57,812 bases of DNA from Candidatus Brevifilum fermentans (GTDB taxonomy: Bacteria; Chloroflexota; Anaerolineae; Anaerolineales; Villigracilaceae): contig CAMCQT010000017.1 in the NCBI GenBank assembly GCA_945877125.1, forward strand, positions 1 to 57,812, written 5' to 3'. This document shows, piece by piece, positions 23,894 through 33,239 of the stretch. A program made the position numbers and the translations under genes. Numbering within the stretch: the first letter of the stretch is position 1; the number at the start of each line of letters is the position of its first letter. The notes beneath the pieces are model-generated. The model was not told the origin of the DNA. It did not search any database and saw only the letters and a list, made by a program, of their open reading frames with translations.

Positions 23894-25396
23894 TTAATGC
23901 GAAAGGTCTTGTGGTTGGAAACACGGTTCATAATCATAGCCGAGGATGACACGATATTGCACGGGGCTGTTTGCCTCGGGTAGGGAAATGATATTTGCGG
24001 AATACAGGTTGAGGCTGGAGATGATCGCCTGCCTTTGGTTGGCATCCTGCCCGGGGGTGAAATCCACAATTACAGAGGCGGCATAGTCGCGGCGGTCAGC
24101 AGTCGAAATTGTAGTTTTATAGCCTGCGTAATTGAGACGCGAGGCGGCCAGGGCATCCCAGGTGTCGAATGGTGCGCCGTTTTGTACATCCACCGTGATG
24201 ACTTTGCGCTCGATTGCGTACGTGGAGAGGGTGGTGGCCTCGATCAGCATTTGACTCAGTTCGGCTTCGTTTGGCAATAATACCGCTGCGCCGCCGGGCG
24301 TTGTCCACTCGCTGACCAATGGCGGGCGAATGTAATAGCCGCGGATGTTTGCGTTGGTGAAGTTGACCGCGTAAGGTGACATGAACAATAAGTCGCCAAG
24401 CCCAAGGTCGGTGATGATGGTGCTGGAGAAATCATTGTACAGTTGCGGAATTTTGCTGAAGGTGTCGGTTTGCAGGGCTTTCGTAAAAAGGGTGCGGATA
24501 ACTTCCTGCTGACGGCGGCCGCGATCAAAGTCGCTGGATTTGGAACGCGAGCGCGCATACCAGAGCGCGAGGTCGCCATCCATGTGAACCTGTCCCGGCC
24601 CGACGGTGTAAAGCCACCAGTTATTTTCATTCTCAGGGTCGTAGGATGGGTCAATCAAACGCCAATCGGTGTAGGCACATGAGATAGGCACTTCCACGCC
24701 GCCGAGCGTATCCACAATGCGGCGAAAGCCGTCGAACTCGACCATGGCGGTGTGGTCAATGCGAATGCCAAAATTATAGGTGATGGTGTCTTTTAATAAC
24801 CCCGGCCCGCCGCCTGCGTAGCCGTAAATCTCTCCGCTTTGATAGGCGGTGTTGATGCGTTGCATTCCAACGGTGGGGATGTAAAGCCACAAGTCACGTG
24901 GAATGGAAATGAGCGAAACCTGTCCTTCCTTTGGCCAGACAATAGCGATGACCAGCGTGTCGGTGCGATACGATGCGCCCGGTCGTTTGTCTGAACCGAT
25001 CAGCAGGAAGTTGATTGTCTCATTATCCGTCAGCGGCGGCAGAGACGTGGGCGCAACGCCAACAAATTCCGCAACGGGCGGCGCGGCAACAGTGGGAAAC
25101 AGTTGATTAAAATCCACAGTGGCGGTTGCTTCAACGAGGGAGATCGGCGTGGGCGAAGCCGTTTCAGTCGGCAGAATTTGTTCAGGGGTGGGCGTGCCAA
25201 CACCGTACGACAACAAGGAAGGTTGTGTCGGTGTATAAAGTGCAGGCTGAAATGGCGTGGGGGTAGGAGATGCGTTTGGCGCGGAGGTAATTAATATAAA
25301 TGGCAATGATGCCGCCACCTCTGGCTTGGCGCCACATGCAGATAACAAGATTGCAAAAACGAAAAACAAAACGAAGTAAGGCTTGGGTGATTTCAT
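23894..25396 (-). CDS. LytR-CpsA-Psr (LCP) family lipoprotein
   Basis: 500 residues from the ATG at 25396; an ATG 21 bases upstream is possible. Lipobox LLSACG follows a short hydrophobic stretch, then a Thr/Pro-rich linker. The LCP domain has FLLIGSDKRPG, YRTDTLVIA, SIPRDLWLYIP, INTAYQSG and WYARSRSKSSDFDRGRRQQ, the Arg/Asp residues that bind the polyprenyl pyrophosphate. A LytR_C-like domain follows (ITVDVQNG). LCP proteins attach glycopolymers to cell envelope acceptors. It lies beside a LysM protein gene. Confidence 0.9.
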   Translation of the reverse strand: MKSPKPYFVLFFVFAILLSACGAKPEVAASLPFILITSAPNASPTPTPFQPALYTPTQPSLLSYGVGTPTPEQILPTETASPTPISLVEATATVDFNQLFPTVAAPPVAEFVGVAPTSLPPLTDNETINFLLIGSDKRPGASYRTDTLVIAIVWPKEGQVSLISIPRDLWLYIPTVGMQRINTAYQSGEIYGYAGGGPGLLKDTITYNFGIRIDHTAMVEFDGFRRIVDTLGGVEVPISCAYTDWRLIDPSYDPENENNWWLYTVGPGQVHMDGDLALWYARSRSKSSDFDRGRRQQEVIRTLFTKALQTDTFSKIPQLYNDFSSTIITDLGLGDLLFMSPYAVNFTNANIRGYYIRPPLVSEWTTPGGAAVLLPNEAELSQMLIEATTLSTYAIERKVITVDVQNGAPFDTWDALAASRLNYAGYKTTISTADRRDYAASVIVDFTPGQDANQRQAIISSLNLYSANIISLPEANSPVQYRVILGYDYEPCFQPQDLSH

Positions 25397-25460
25397 GTGC
25401 GGGTTTGGAAGGCGCAAAAAATTACCGTTCTGTATTTTTATACAGTCGCCTTATTTATGG

Positions 25461-26282
25461 TTAGGGTGCCGCTGGGAATGGAGTTAGGCTTGCTGTGGGA
25501 GTCGGCGCATCCGTGAGTGTAGGAATCATAGTTGGTGTGGCAGGCACAGGCGTATCACTTGGCGCAACTGTGATCGTGTAAGGCAAAGCCGTTTCTGTGA
25601 ATAGGTCGGTAGGATGTGTCGTGGGAGTGATGGTACTGCCAGGCAATGGCGTTGGGTACGGCGTGCGCGTGGCAACATTGGGAACCCAAAGCATTTCGCC
25701 CACATAAACCAGATCGCTGACACGGCAGTTCGCGCTTTTCAATTGAGTCGAGGTTGTGTAATGACTGGTGGCAATGGCATAGAATGTGTCACCCGGCCGG
25801 ACAATGTAATTTTTCACCCATCCAGCCACACCCGGGGTGCAAACTACTGGGGTGGTTGTCGCCACGGGTGGCGCATATAAAATTGTTCCCGCTACAAGGT
25901 TGTCGATCAGCAAACAGTTGGCGCTGCGTAACGCATCCTTGCTGGTGCTGTATCGCGCGGCGATACTATCGAGTGTTTCTCCAGCTTGAATGATAATTTG
26001 TCGCCAGCCTGATGGAGGAAGGCAGGAAGTGGGCGGGGTGGATGTATTTGTCGGTGTGGTTGTAAGGCTGGGTGTTGGAGATTCAAGACCCAGTGTGGGG
26101 GTTAGTGTGGGCGGTATTGTTGCGGTGGCTGTCAGCGGCAGGGGCGAGGGCGGCAGTTTATCCACCGCGGTTGAAGTCGCCTGCGGAGCAAACTCCACCA
26201 GAGAAATGGATAATGCTCCGACCATCAATCCAATTGAGATCAAAGCCACGACCAGCGCGTTGCCAAAATCGCGCAAATGCAT
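25461..26282 (-). CDS. Secreted or anchored protein with two LysM domains
   Basis: 273 residues. An N-terminal membrane segment (ALVVALISIGLMVGALSISL) is followed by a Thr/Pro-rich linker. Two LysM domains follow, IIIQAGETLDSIAARYSTSK and YIVRPGDTFYAIATSHYTTS, and then another long Thr/Pro-rich tail. LysM binds peptidoglycan or other GlcNAc polymers. The start overlaps the kinase stop as TAATG, so it is translationally coupled to the sensor kinase and may be part of its signalling output or input. Confidence 0.85.
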   Translation of the reverse strand: MHLRDFGNALVVALISIGLMVGALSISLVEFAPQATSTAVDKLPPSPLPLTATATIPPTLTPTLGLESPTPSLTTTPTNTSTPPTSCLPPSGWRQIIIQAGETLDSIAARYSTSKDALRSANCLLIDNLVAGTILYAPPVATTTPVVCTPGVAGWVKNYIVRPGDTFYAIATSHYTTSTQLKSANCRVSDLVYVGEMLWVPNVATRTPYPTPLPGSTITPTTHPTDLFTETALPYTITVAPSDTPVPATPTMIPTLTDAPTPTASLTPFPAAP

Positions 26283-28636
26283 TATTTCTTTCCTTTGGCT
26301 TTACGGTTCTTTTCAACAGCGTTGCCAGCGATGGGCAACAGCACGCTAAAAGTGGAACCCACACCCGATTCACTTTCCACCCAAATGCGCCCGTGATGCG
26401 CCTCGGTCAGCGTCCGCGTGATCGAAAGCCCCACTCCGGTATCGCCCACGCCTTGAATCAATACATTATCTGCACGATACAGGCGGGTAAAAACGCGCGG
26501 AAGATCTCCAGCGGGGATGCCCCCTCCGGTATCTGTGACTTGAATGAGGATGAATTCCTTTCCCTCTTCGGTCTTTGTCTGGACTTTGAGCCTGATCGTG
26601 CCTTCGAAGGGAGTTGCCGCCCCTGCATTTTGCAGCAGGTGAATGAGAATCTGTTGCAACGCTTCGCGGTCTGCCTGGATCGGCACAATCATTTTGGGTA
26701 AATCAAGGTGCATGGAAATATTCTTTTCGCGCACCTGCGTGCTGGTGTAAGACATGGCGTTGTCAATCACAACGTTCAAATCCACAGGCTCAAGTTTGAG
26801 ATCGTTCAACTCAGCTTCCAGCGTGGTGATCTGAATCATGTCATCTGTCAGGCTGTTGATGCGTTCTGTCGAGGCTTTGATGCGCTCCACAAATTTGCGC
26901 TGCAATGCCCCAAGAATGCCCACAGACTCTCCCAAAAGCAGATCGGTATATCCAACAATGGAAGATAAAGGCTGGCGTAATTCCTGTGAAATGGAAGCGA
27001 TCACCTCAGCCTGTTCGGTGCTCTTTATAGCCACATGACCTTTTTCCATTTCATGTGTTTTGATATTGGCATCTGCAAGTTGATTTTGTAAGTGAGCCAA
27101 TTCCTGCAAGGTTGCTTTTAATTCAAGTTCCATCTGCGTCGAAGAGGGCGGAGGTTGAATGCTTTTGCCTGAACGCAATTCTCCGTTTTCGATCTGCAAC
27201 TGCTCGATGATGCGCTGTGATTCTTCCTGCGCGACACGAATGGACGCCATTTCCACCGAGTTGCTCTTTTGACTCTCGGTACGTGCAGAAGCCAACTGTT
27301 GGGTAAGGTCTTGCACATGGCGTTCCAGATCAACTATTTTTGCATTGGTTTGATCGGTTTGCGCTTCCAGTTTATTTGCATTCTGGCTTCGTTTGATGAT
27401 CGGCACCAGAGCCGTTGCAATGTTCGAGAGATAAGCCTGGTCTTCCGCCGTCCATGTGCGGTCTGAATATGGAGAGAGCAAAAGCAGCCCCCCCAGAGAT
27501 TCTTTCTCTGCCGTGAGAATGGGCACAGATAATAGATGACCAGGGTTGGTCAAGCCAAGAATGTCACCCAATCCCTTCACATCTGCCGAAGTACTGCTGG
27601 CAGGCATCCGTAGCGGACGTCCGCGTTGGAGTGAGTTCGCCAGCATTGGGATGGCGCTCTTGTTAAGCGAGCCGCCGTCCAGGCTGTCTTCACGGATCAA
27701 GTCATATCCGCCGGCGATCAGCAGTTGATTGCTGTTATCTGTCAGGTAGATCATAAAGCACAGGTCTGAAAGCATGGTCTGTGCAATGGCGCGTGTGATG
27801 GCCTGACTTACTTTTGTAGGATTTGTTTCTGCTGCAAGTGCCAGCATTGCATGGAAAGTTTTTGGGTCTGTGCTGTATCGTCTGCGCTCAGGCAGTCCAA
27901 CATCTTGTTTTTGGGTTGTAGTTCGCGCAGACACATCGAGTCCAGCGGATGAGGATGACACTTGCAGAGAAAAACGCTGTGGCAAAGTAAGCAAAATTGG
28001 ATATGCCGCCATGTAAGCAAGGCGCACGATGCCCGAGTAATTTCCCTCAACCGGAAAGAGCAAATGGCCCACATGACCGAGAAAGCCAAGGGTGAGCAAA
28101 ATAATGCCATTCCACATGCCGTCTGGTTTGCGGACGAAGAGAGTGGCAATTCCGATCAGGGCGGCCAATAATGAGCCGACCTGCCAGGCCCAGTCATCAT
28201 TGGTTTGGTTATAGCTGGTGGATGCAATTTGCGGCTGCCAAATTAGTAAACTTAATCCCAGCGCGGTGATGACCAACAGACTCAACAATGCCGCCCCCGC
28301 ATCAGCCGTTCGGCTGGGTTCGGGGAAGGCGTATAGCCATGTGATCCAGATAATTCCAAAGATAATGTAAGCGCGGTCCAGCGGAGGCAGAATCGCTTGC
28401 GGGTCTATCAGGTGCTGCCAGCCAAGTCCGCTAACTACAAACATAATCACTTGCGCGATCAGCAATATGCCAAGCCCCACGAAAGCCCGCCGCGCCTGTG
28501 GAAATGCGCTTGCCTGCCAGTGATTAAAAGCCGACTGAAGCGCGCTTGCAACAGCAAACACGAGGACAATATAATAAATTAAGTCCCCAGGAGGGACGGT
28601 CAATTGTGTGAGGATTAGGCTGGTGAATGCGCTCAT
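26282..28636 (-). CDS. Membrane sensor histidine-kinase-like protein with Gln in place of the phosphoacceptor His
   Basis: 784 residues. Seven or so membrane helices (1-215), a GAF domain (~265-415), a coiled coil (~420-540), then HisKA and ATPase domains. The H-box reads ASISQELRQPLSSI: Gln551 (codon CAG at 26984-26986) replaces the His of SHELR. The ATPase motifs are intact: LIHLLQNAG, DTGGGIP and GDTGVGLSI. It therefore either phosphorylates nothing by the usual route or works as an allosteric pseudokinase, a feature I recall from other Chloroflexota kinases. Followed by the coupled LysM gene. Confidence 0.88.
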   Translation of the reverse strand: MSAFTSLILTQLTVPPGDLIYYIVLVFAVASALQSAFNHWQASAFPQARRAFVGLGILLIAQVIMFVVSGLGWQHLIDPQAILPPLDRAYIIFGIIWITWLYAFPEPSRTADAGAALLSLLVITALGLSLLIWQPQIASTSYNQTNDDWAWQVGSLLAALIGIATLFVRKPDGMWNGIILLTLGFLGHVGHLLFPVEGNYSGIVRLAYMAAYPILLTLPQRFSLQVSSSSAGLDVSARTTTQKQDVGLPERRRYSTDPKTFHAMLALAAETNPTKVSQAITRAIAQTMLSDLCFMIYLTDNSNQLLIAGGYDLIREDSLDGGSLNKSAIPMLANSLQRGRPLRMPASSTSADVKGLGDILGLTNPGHLLSVPILTAEKESLGGLLLLSPYSDRTWTAEDQAYLSNIATALVPIIKRSQNANKLEAQTDQTNAKIVDLERHVQDLTQQLASARTESQKSNSVEMASIRVAQEESQRIIEQLQIENGELRSGKSIQPPPSSTQMELELKATLQELAHLQNQLADANIKTHEMEKGHVAIKSTEQAEVIASISQELRQPLSSIVGYTDLLLGESVGILGALQRKFVERIKASTERINSLTDDMIQITTLEAELNDLKLEPVDLNVVIDNAMSYTSTQVREKNISMHLDLPKMIVPIQADREALQQILIHLLQNAGAATPFEGTIRLKVQTKTEEGKEFILIQVTDTGGGIPAGDLPRVFTRLYRADNVLIQGVGDTGVGLSITRTLTEAHHGRIWVESESGVGSTFSVLLPIAGNAVEKNRKAKGKK

Positions 28637-28700
28637 TTCGATTGTTATTATACTGCCAGTTCAAAAAAATATGGTTTGCTCACGTATAATTATCGTTACA

Positions 28701-30098
28701 ATGCCCAATAAAAAAATTGTCGTCCCCGTTACGCTTACAGTTTTACTTGCCGCTATTTTTTTACCCATTATTTTAGTGGGTTATTTTTCGCTCAAACAGG
28801 CAGAGTCTCAATTTGCCGCACAAGATTATCTCCGTGCCGCCGATTCTTTTGAGCAAGCCGCACGCTTTCTTCCCTGGCGCGATGATTTGTGGGAAAAGGC
28901 GGGCATTGCGGCCTTTGCCAACGGTGATGCCGCCGAAGCCATAGACTTTTTCAAACGAGCGCCAACACTTTCTGCCGAAGGTTGGATGTGGCTGGGGTAT
29001 TCCTATTATGCGACCGGCGATTCTGTTTCTGCCACAAACGCACTTAAAGAAAGCCTCAAACTTAATCAATTACCTTCTGTTTATAACCTGCTTGTGGTCA
29101 TTTATCGTCAGCAAAAAAACTGGACGGCTGAGCGTGATTCGTTGGAAAATCAACTTCGGTTGGATGCGGGGAATACCCATGCCCGATACAGACTTGGCCT
29201 CTTGCTGACTGTACTGGAGCCTGAGCAGGCGCTCACTAATTTGATGCTCGCTTCTTCTCTGAACCCTGAGTTTGATCCTGCTGTGCAGACCTTGCGCGCC
29301 GCCTTGAATTTATCCTCCACACAACCCGATGCCTCACAGCAAATGGTGACCCTTGGCCGCGCCCTGGGATTGGTGCAGGAATGGGATTTATCTGTCGCGG
29401 CATTTGAGAAAGCCATCGCGCTGGACGAGAAAAATGCCGAGGCGTGGGCCTGGCTCGGCGAAGCGAAACAGCAGTCCGGCGGCGGGGGAGGGCGCGCGGA
29501 GCTTGATCGGGCTGTGGCGCTCGACCATACATCCGTTATTGTGCGTGCCTTGCGCGGCTTGTATTGGAATCGTCAGGGAAAATATCCGCAGATGCTGGCT
29601 GAGTATTTGCTGGCCGCCGAGTACGAGCCGACCAACCCCACGTGGCAGGCTGAGATCGGAAACGCATATATGAAGCGCGGCGACCTAATTGCGGCGCTGA
29701 CGGCTTATCAAAATGCAACGGAACTCGCGCCAGATGAATCAACTTATTGGCGGTTGCTGGCTGTCTTTTGTGCCGAGAATGGTGTGCATCTGGAGGATGT
29801 GGGTTTGCCTGCCGCGCAAAAAGCCGTAGACCTCGCGCCCGACGACCCGTCTGTATTGGATGCGCTGGGCTGGGCGTATCTCTCTTCGGGCAGATATGCC
29901 AATGCCGAACAAACTTTGCTGGATGTGATTGAGCGTTTCCCCGATCATTTGTCCGCGCATATCCATCTTGCCATGACCTATCTTGCACAAGGCAACCGCG
30001 CCGCCGCGTTTGATAAATTAACCTATGTCCAAAGCGCCGACCCCAACGGCGCAAATGGCGAGATGGCAGGGTGGTTGTTGAAACATTATTTTCCGTAA
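28701..30098 (+). CDS. Membrane-anchored TPR protein
   Basis: 465 residues from the ATG at 28701. A longer reading would overlap the divergent kinase start and is rejected. One N-terminal helix (TVLLAAIFLPIILVGYFSL) is followed by about nine tetratricopeptide repeats from residue 35 to the end (e.g. AAFEKAIALDEKNAEAWAWL, LDALGWAYLSSGRYANAEQT). TPRs mediate protein contacts; the partner is unknown. It ends at a perfect 17-bp terminator hairpin. Confidence 0.85.
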   Translation: MPNKKIVVPVTLTVLLAAIFLPIILVGYFSLKQAESQFAAQDYLRAADSFEQAARFLPWRDDLWEKAGIAAFANGDAAEAIDFFKRAPTLSAEGWMWLGYSYYATGDSVSATNALKESLKLNQLPSVYNLLVVIYRQQKNWTAERDSLENQLRLDAGNTHARYRLGLLLTVLEPEQALTNLMLASSLNPEFDPAVQTLRAALNLSSTQPDASQQMVTLGRALGLVQEWDLSVAAFEKAIALDEKNAEAWAWLGEAKQQSGGGGGRAELDRAVALDHTSVIVRALRGLYWNRQGKYPQMLAEYLLAAEYEPTNPTWQAEIGNAYMKRGDLIAALTAYQNATELAPDESTYWRLLAVFCAENGVHLEDVGLPAAQKAVDLAPDDPSVLDALGWAYLSSGRYANAEQTLLDVIERFPDHLSAHIHLAMTYLAQGNRAAAFDKLTYVQSADPNGANGEMAGWLLKHYFP

Positions 30099-30142
30099 AC
30101 CAAGTGACAGTCACCTGCGAGGTGACTGTCACTTGGTTTTTT
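30099..30142 (+). terminator. Terminator made of the GTGACAGTCACC palindrome
   Basis: ACCAAGTGACAGTCACC (30099-30115), loop TGCGA, perfect complement (30121-30137) and T5. The same palindrome family occurs at 4285 and 50776. Confidence 0.92.
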
Positions 30143-30156
30143 GTACTTCTCACTTC

Positions 30157-31356
30157 TTACTTTCTTTTCACCCTCTCCACTTCCACTTTTTCTCTTTCCA
30201 CAAATGGCTCGCGGGTTTCAAAGTCGAAGCGTTTGAAAACTTCGGGGTACATTTCCACGATCTGTTCGCGGGTGAAGCCCATTTCTTCGTAGGAATAACT
30301 GTGGTCGCTGTTGAAGGTAAGCGTTTCTTTGACAGCCTGGTCAATGATGATCGGCAGTCCGGGTTTATCGGGGTAGCCAAATTGCTCATAGAACCCGCGG
30401 ATGACATGCTCAGGGCGTTGGATCAGGTCATCGTATTTCAGGATCAAGTGTCGGGGCGAGGGGTGCGCGTCCAGATATCTCAGCGGGTGGCTGTACCAGT
30501 GTTTCGTCATATCCACGATCTCATCCAAATAATGGAATCCAGCCACGGGGTCGGTGAATTGTCGCCGTGCGTAGTTGATCCACGAGACGGTGGAGGGCAG
30601 CATATCGAGCGGATTGCGGGCGAGGTAGATGATGCGCGCTTCGGGGAAGAATTCAGTCAGCGTTTCGATCTTGGCGCTGAAAGCGGGATTCTTCGCCACG
30701 TAGTATTTCTTACCCGTGGCATACATGTGACGCTGTACCATCGATTTGTAGAAGGTCATGATGCGGCGTTTGTGTTCGGGGCTAAGGGCTTCGTCGAAGT
30801 GCTGGTAGTTCGGCATCTCATCCATAAACGGGAAGAGGAAGGTGACGAAGTAGCCGTCCCAGATCAGCAGGTGGATGTTTTCGTCCTCTTCGGGTTGGAA
30901 GAAGGAGATGGGATGTATCTTTAGTTTGCCGAGCGTGGCGTCATCAAATTTGTGGAGCAGACGGTGAAGCGTGTTGCCAAAATATTTTGTGTCGAGCTGC
31001 GCCACGAAGTAGGTGATCTTCTTTTGTGTGACCGAGGGTGTTAGGTAAATATCCCATGTGGTCAGGCTGGTGAAGGTCTGCGAGTCGCGTGAAAGCAGAC
31101 GGTGCAGGAAGGTGGATCCGCTGCGCAGGTTGCCGAGGATGAACAACGGCTTTTCGATGGGATGATCTTTGTAAGCGGGGAAGAGAATGTCATCCAGCCA
31201 GAAAAAGAACCAGTGGACGAGCATGCCGAAGGGCCAAACGATGCTGAATAGCGCAAGGAAGATGATGCGTTTTCGGGTAAGGCGGGCTGTGGTGTTTTTT
31301 GAGTCGAAGAAGGAGCGGTAGAGGGAACGCCAAAAAAGGGGAAAGTTATATTTCAT
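30157..31356 (-). CDS. Sulfotransferase family protein
   Basis: 399 residues. The PAPS 5'-phosphosulfate loop FILGNLRSGSTFLHRLL lies at ~72-88, and the 3'-phosphate region is ARIIYLARNPLDMLPSTVSW. A hydrophobic N-terminal stretch (ALFSIVWPFGMLVHWFFFWL) may contact the membrane. It transfers sulfate from PAPS to a hydroxyl group, perhaps of a lipid or glycan; the substrate is unknown. It is convergent with the TPR gene. Confidence 0.88.
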   Translation of the reverse strand: MKYNFPLFWRSLYRSFFDSKNTTARLTRKRIIFLALFSIVWPFGMLVHWFFFWLDDILFPAYKDHPIEKPLFILGNLRSGSTFLHRLLSRDSQTFTSLTTWDIYLTPSVTQKKITYFVAQLDTKYFGNTLHRLLHKFDDATLGKLKIHPISFFQPEEDENIHLLIWDGYFVTFLFPFMDEMPNYQHFDEALSPEHKRRIMTFYKSMVQRHMYATGKKYYVAKNPAFSAKIETLTEFFPEARIIYLARNPLDMLPSTVSWINYARRQFTDPVAGFHYLDEIVDMTKHWYSHPLRYLDAHPSPRHLILKYDDLIQRPEHVIRGFYEQFGYPDKPGLPIIIDQAVKETLTFNSDHSYSYEEMGFTREQIVEMYPEVFKRFDFETREPFVEREKVEVERVKRK

Positions 31357-31453
31357 GTACAGGTGTGTATCCTTGCGATGGTTGCTTGCAGCGAAAAATT
31401 CCTTTTGGGATTTCTCGGTTATTCTATCAGCAATTATGGTTTTTGGATTAACG

Positions 31454-31725
31454 CCAGCAATTCTCAGTATGGCTTTTATTCATCCACAGATTTCGCCGAT
31501 TACACAGATTAGAAAGAAAAATCTGCTAAATCTGTAATCGTCAGATAAAGGGCGAACAAACCCTTTTACCACGGAGACACAGAGTCACAGAGTTTTACCC
31601 TTGTTTTTCTCAGTGTCTTCGTGTCTCCGTGGTTCAAAAATGTTCGGCTTATTCCTGACCAATACAAAAATCTGCTAAATCTGTGCAATCTGTGGATATT
31701 GTTTTTTCATGTTGAGAATTGCTGG
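31454..31725. repeat. Nested inverted repeats in a 430-bp gene-free gap
   Basis: Outer pair CCAGCAATTCTCA (31454-31466)/TGAGAATTGCTGG (31713-31725). Middle pair ATCCACAGATT (31482-31492)/AATCTGTGGAT (31687-31697). Inner pair ACCACGGAGACAC (31568-31580)/GTGTCTCCGTGGT (31621-31633). A direct repeat AAAATCTGCTAAATCTGT flanks the inner pair (~31519 and ~31667). The arrangement looks like successive insertions of MITE-like palindromes into each other. No gene is seen. Confidence 0.85.
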
Positions 31726-31791
31726 AATTAACGATGAAAGTAATTATTTTAGTCGTTTTCCAATCACCAATTACCAATCGCTATTCCCCAT

Positions 31792-32415
31792 TCACCAATT
31801 CCGATTCTGATAATCGTCCCAATCGCAATCCCCATCGTGATCGAGGTCGCAATGCGTCCCATCCAAAGTGGATAGATAATCTATTTCGCTTTGCGGTGCG
31901 CCGATCCGCTTGGATACTTCCAGTTGATAGCCAATGCAGAAGCGTTCGATCTCCACGCCGCCGTAGGCATCTTCTGGCACAGGTTGGTTTGGATGCGCCG
32001 CCTGATATTGAGTGTACAACTCCGAGTGCGTCGCGTCGTGCGCGATGGTCGATGCGTACCACGTCACGCTGAAAAACGCAGTCGCCTCGCCCACCTCATA
32101 GCGCGGCGGATTCTCCCAGACCCACATGCCGCTGTGTTCCCCCTGCTCGATAATGCCGATGTACGTTTGGACTTTTCTGAATGCGTCGGGATATTTTTGC
32201 TCCAACAAAGTCAACGCCGCGCGGGTCTGCGCGGTGAATTCCGCATCCCCTTTTATACTAATGCCGCCATAATTCGACGGGTCACCGGTTGGCGTAGTTT
32301 GGAGGATTTTCGGTGCGCTGAAAGGCGTGTTGGTGACAGGCAAAACAGTCCCCACACAGGTAACATTGATCGCCATTATGACAAGCCAAATAGGAATTAA
32401 TGAGCGGCTTTTCAT
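31792..32415 (-). CDS. Exported protein with HDxxH motif and Ca-binding-like tail
   Basis: 207 residues. The N-terminal hydrophobic segment (LIPIWLVIMAINVTC) could be a signal peptide or lipobox at Cys20. IAHDATHSELY (His126-His130) followed by VEIERFCIGYQLE about 25 residues later resembles a zinc metallopeptidase-like site with His, His and a distal Glu. The C-terminus DLDHDGDCDWDDY is a DxDxDG-type calcium loop. I know no named family; protease activity is only a suggestion. Confidence 0.65.
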   Translation of the reverse strand: MKSRSLIPIWLVIMAINVTCVGTVLPVTNTPFSAPKILQTTPTGDPSNYGGISIKGDAEFTAQTRAALTLLEQKYPDAFRKVQTYIGIIEQGEHSGMWVWENPPRYEVGEATAFFSVTWYASTIAHDATHSELYTQYQAAHPNQPVPEDAYGGVEIERFCIGYQLEVSKRIGAPQSEIDYLSTLDGTHCDLDHDGDCDWDDYQNRNW

Positions 32416-32543
32416 CTGAATTAATTATTGCACTATTTTTTCCAGATGCTCATAACAAATCGATGCCAAATCTTTATGGGATGAAATGCCCGCATCCTTT
32501 CCACCCTGATAGCTGGTCAAGCGTCCTGTCAAATTCTCAACGC

Positions 32544-32981
32544 CTATGGTTTTTCCACAAATTCCTTGAAGCGTTCCATCTCCCGTTCGTTGCGTTTGGC
32601 AAAATTCTTTTTCACAAACGGACCCACGACCTTCATCAACAATGTCTTGAACTTGAATTCCACATCCATTTTCCAAAGAGTTTCATTTTCACTGATCGCA
32701 ATGAAAGTATTTTTCACACGGTTATCGGCGAAGTCGTTTTCATAGACCACATCAAACTGCTCCGGCTCGACGCGGAAGTTAACTTTTTCCACCAGCGCAA
32801 ATTCACGTTTACCCTCCGCATACGTCAGCTTGGATACTGCTCCCGTCTGCCGATCCACCCCGCTCACAATTTCAACGTTGACCAGAGTCGGCTGCCATAT
32901 TTTTGTGTTCTCAGGGTTATCAAAAACGCGCCATACCTCAGCGCGTGATTTATGAAGCGGAAGTTCGAGAGTGAATTTCAT
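32544..32981 (-). CDS. SRPBCC / polyketide-cyclase-like protein
   Basis: 145 residues. MKFTLELPLHKSRAEVWRVF with DNPENTKIWQPTL is the START/Bet v1 (SRPBCC) opening, and the predicted order (strand, helices, six strands, long C-terminal helix) fits. Such proteins bind lipids or small hydrophobic ligands in a cavity. Ligand unknown. Confidence 0.8.
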   Translation of the reverse strand: MKFTLELPLHKSRAEVWRVFDNPENTKIWQPTLVNVEIVSGVDRQTGAVSKLTYAEGKREFALVEKVNFRVEPEQFDVVYENDFADNRVKNTFIAISENETLWKMDVEFKFKTLLMKVVGPFVKKNFAKRNEREMERFKEFVEKP

Positions 32982-33042
32982 GTTTGTCTCCGAAGATAAA
33001 GTTGCAGGCGGGCGTCAGAATCTGGGTGTGCTTTCTTCAAAT

Positions 33043-33124
33043 ACAAAGTACACAAAGGTTAAGAAGGGGGGAATCGGCACAAAATTGGCGAATGCCCCCT
33101 TCGTGTACTTTGTGCCCTTTGTGT
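33043..33124. repeat. ACAAAGTACAC inverted repeat
   Basis: ACAAAGTACAC (33043-33053) and GTGTACTTTGT (33103-33113) with AAGGGGG/CCCCCTT inside. Same style as the repeat at 9111-9181. Confidence 0.8.
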
Positions 33125-33239
33125 TTAATGGTTTTCCAAAAAAAAATGACGCGCACCCTAAAGTTGCGGGTGGTTCATTATAAATCCACAAGAGGCAGTA
33201 CAATGTATTCAAAAATCCGCATACTACCGCAGAGGACTC

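Noticed and set aside
30133-30924. 263-codon plus-strand frame
   Set aside because: Antisense to the sulfotransferase, whose PAPS loop is clear.
31454-31725. CRISPR array
   Set aside because: Repeats are inverted and nested, not regularly spaced direct repeats with unique spacers, and no cas genes are present.
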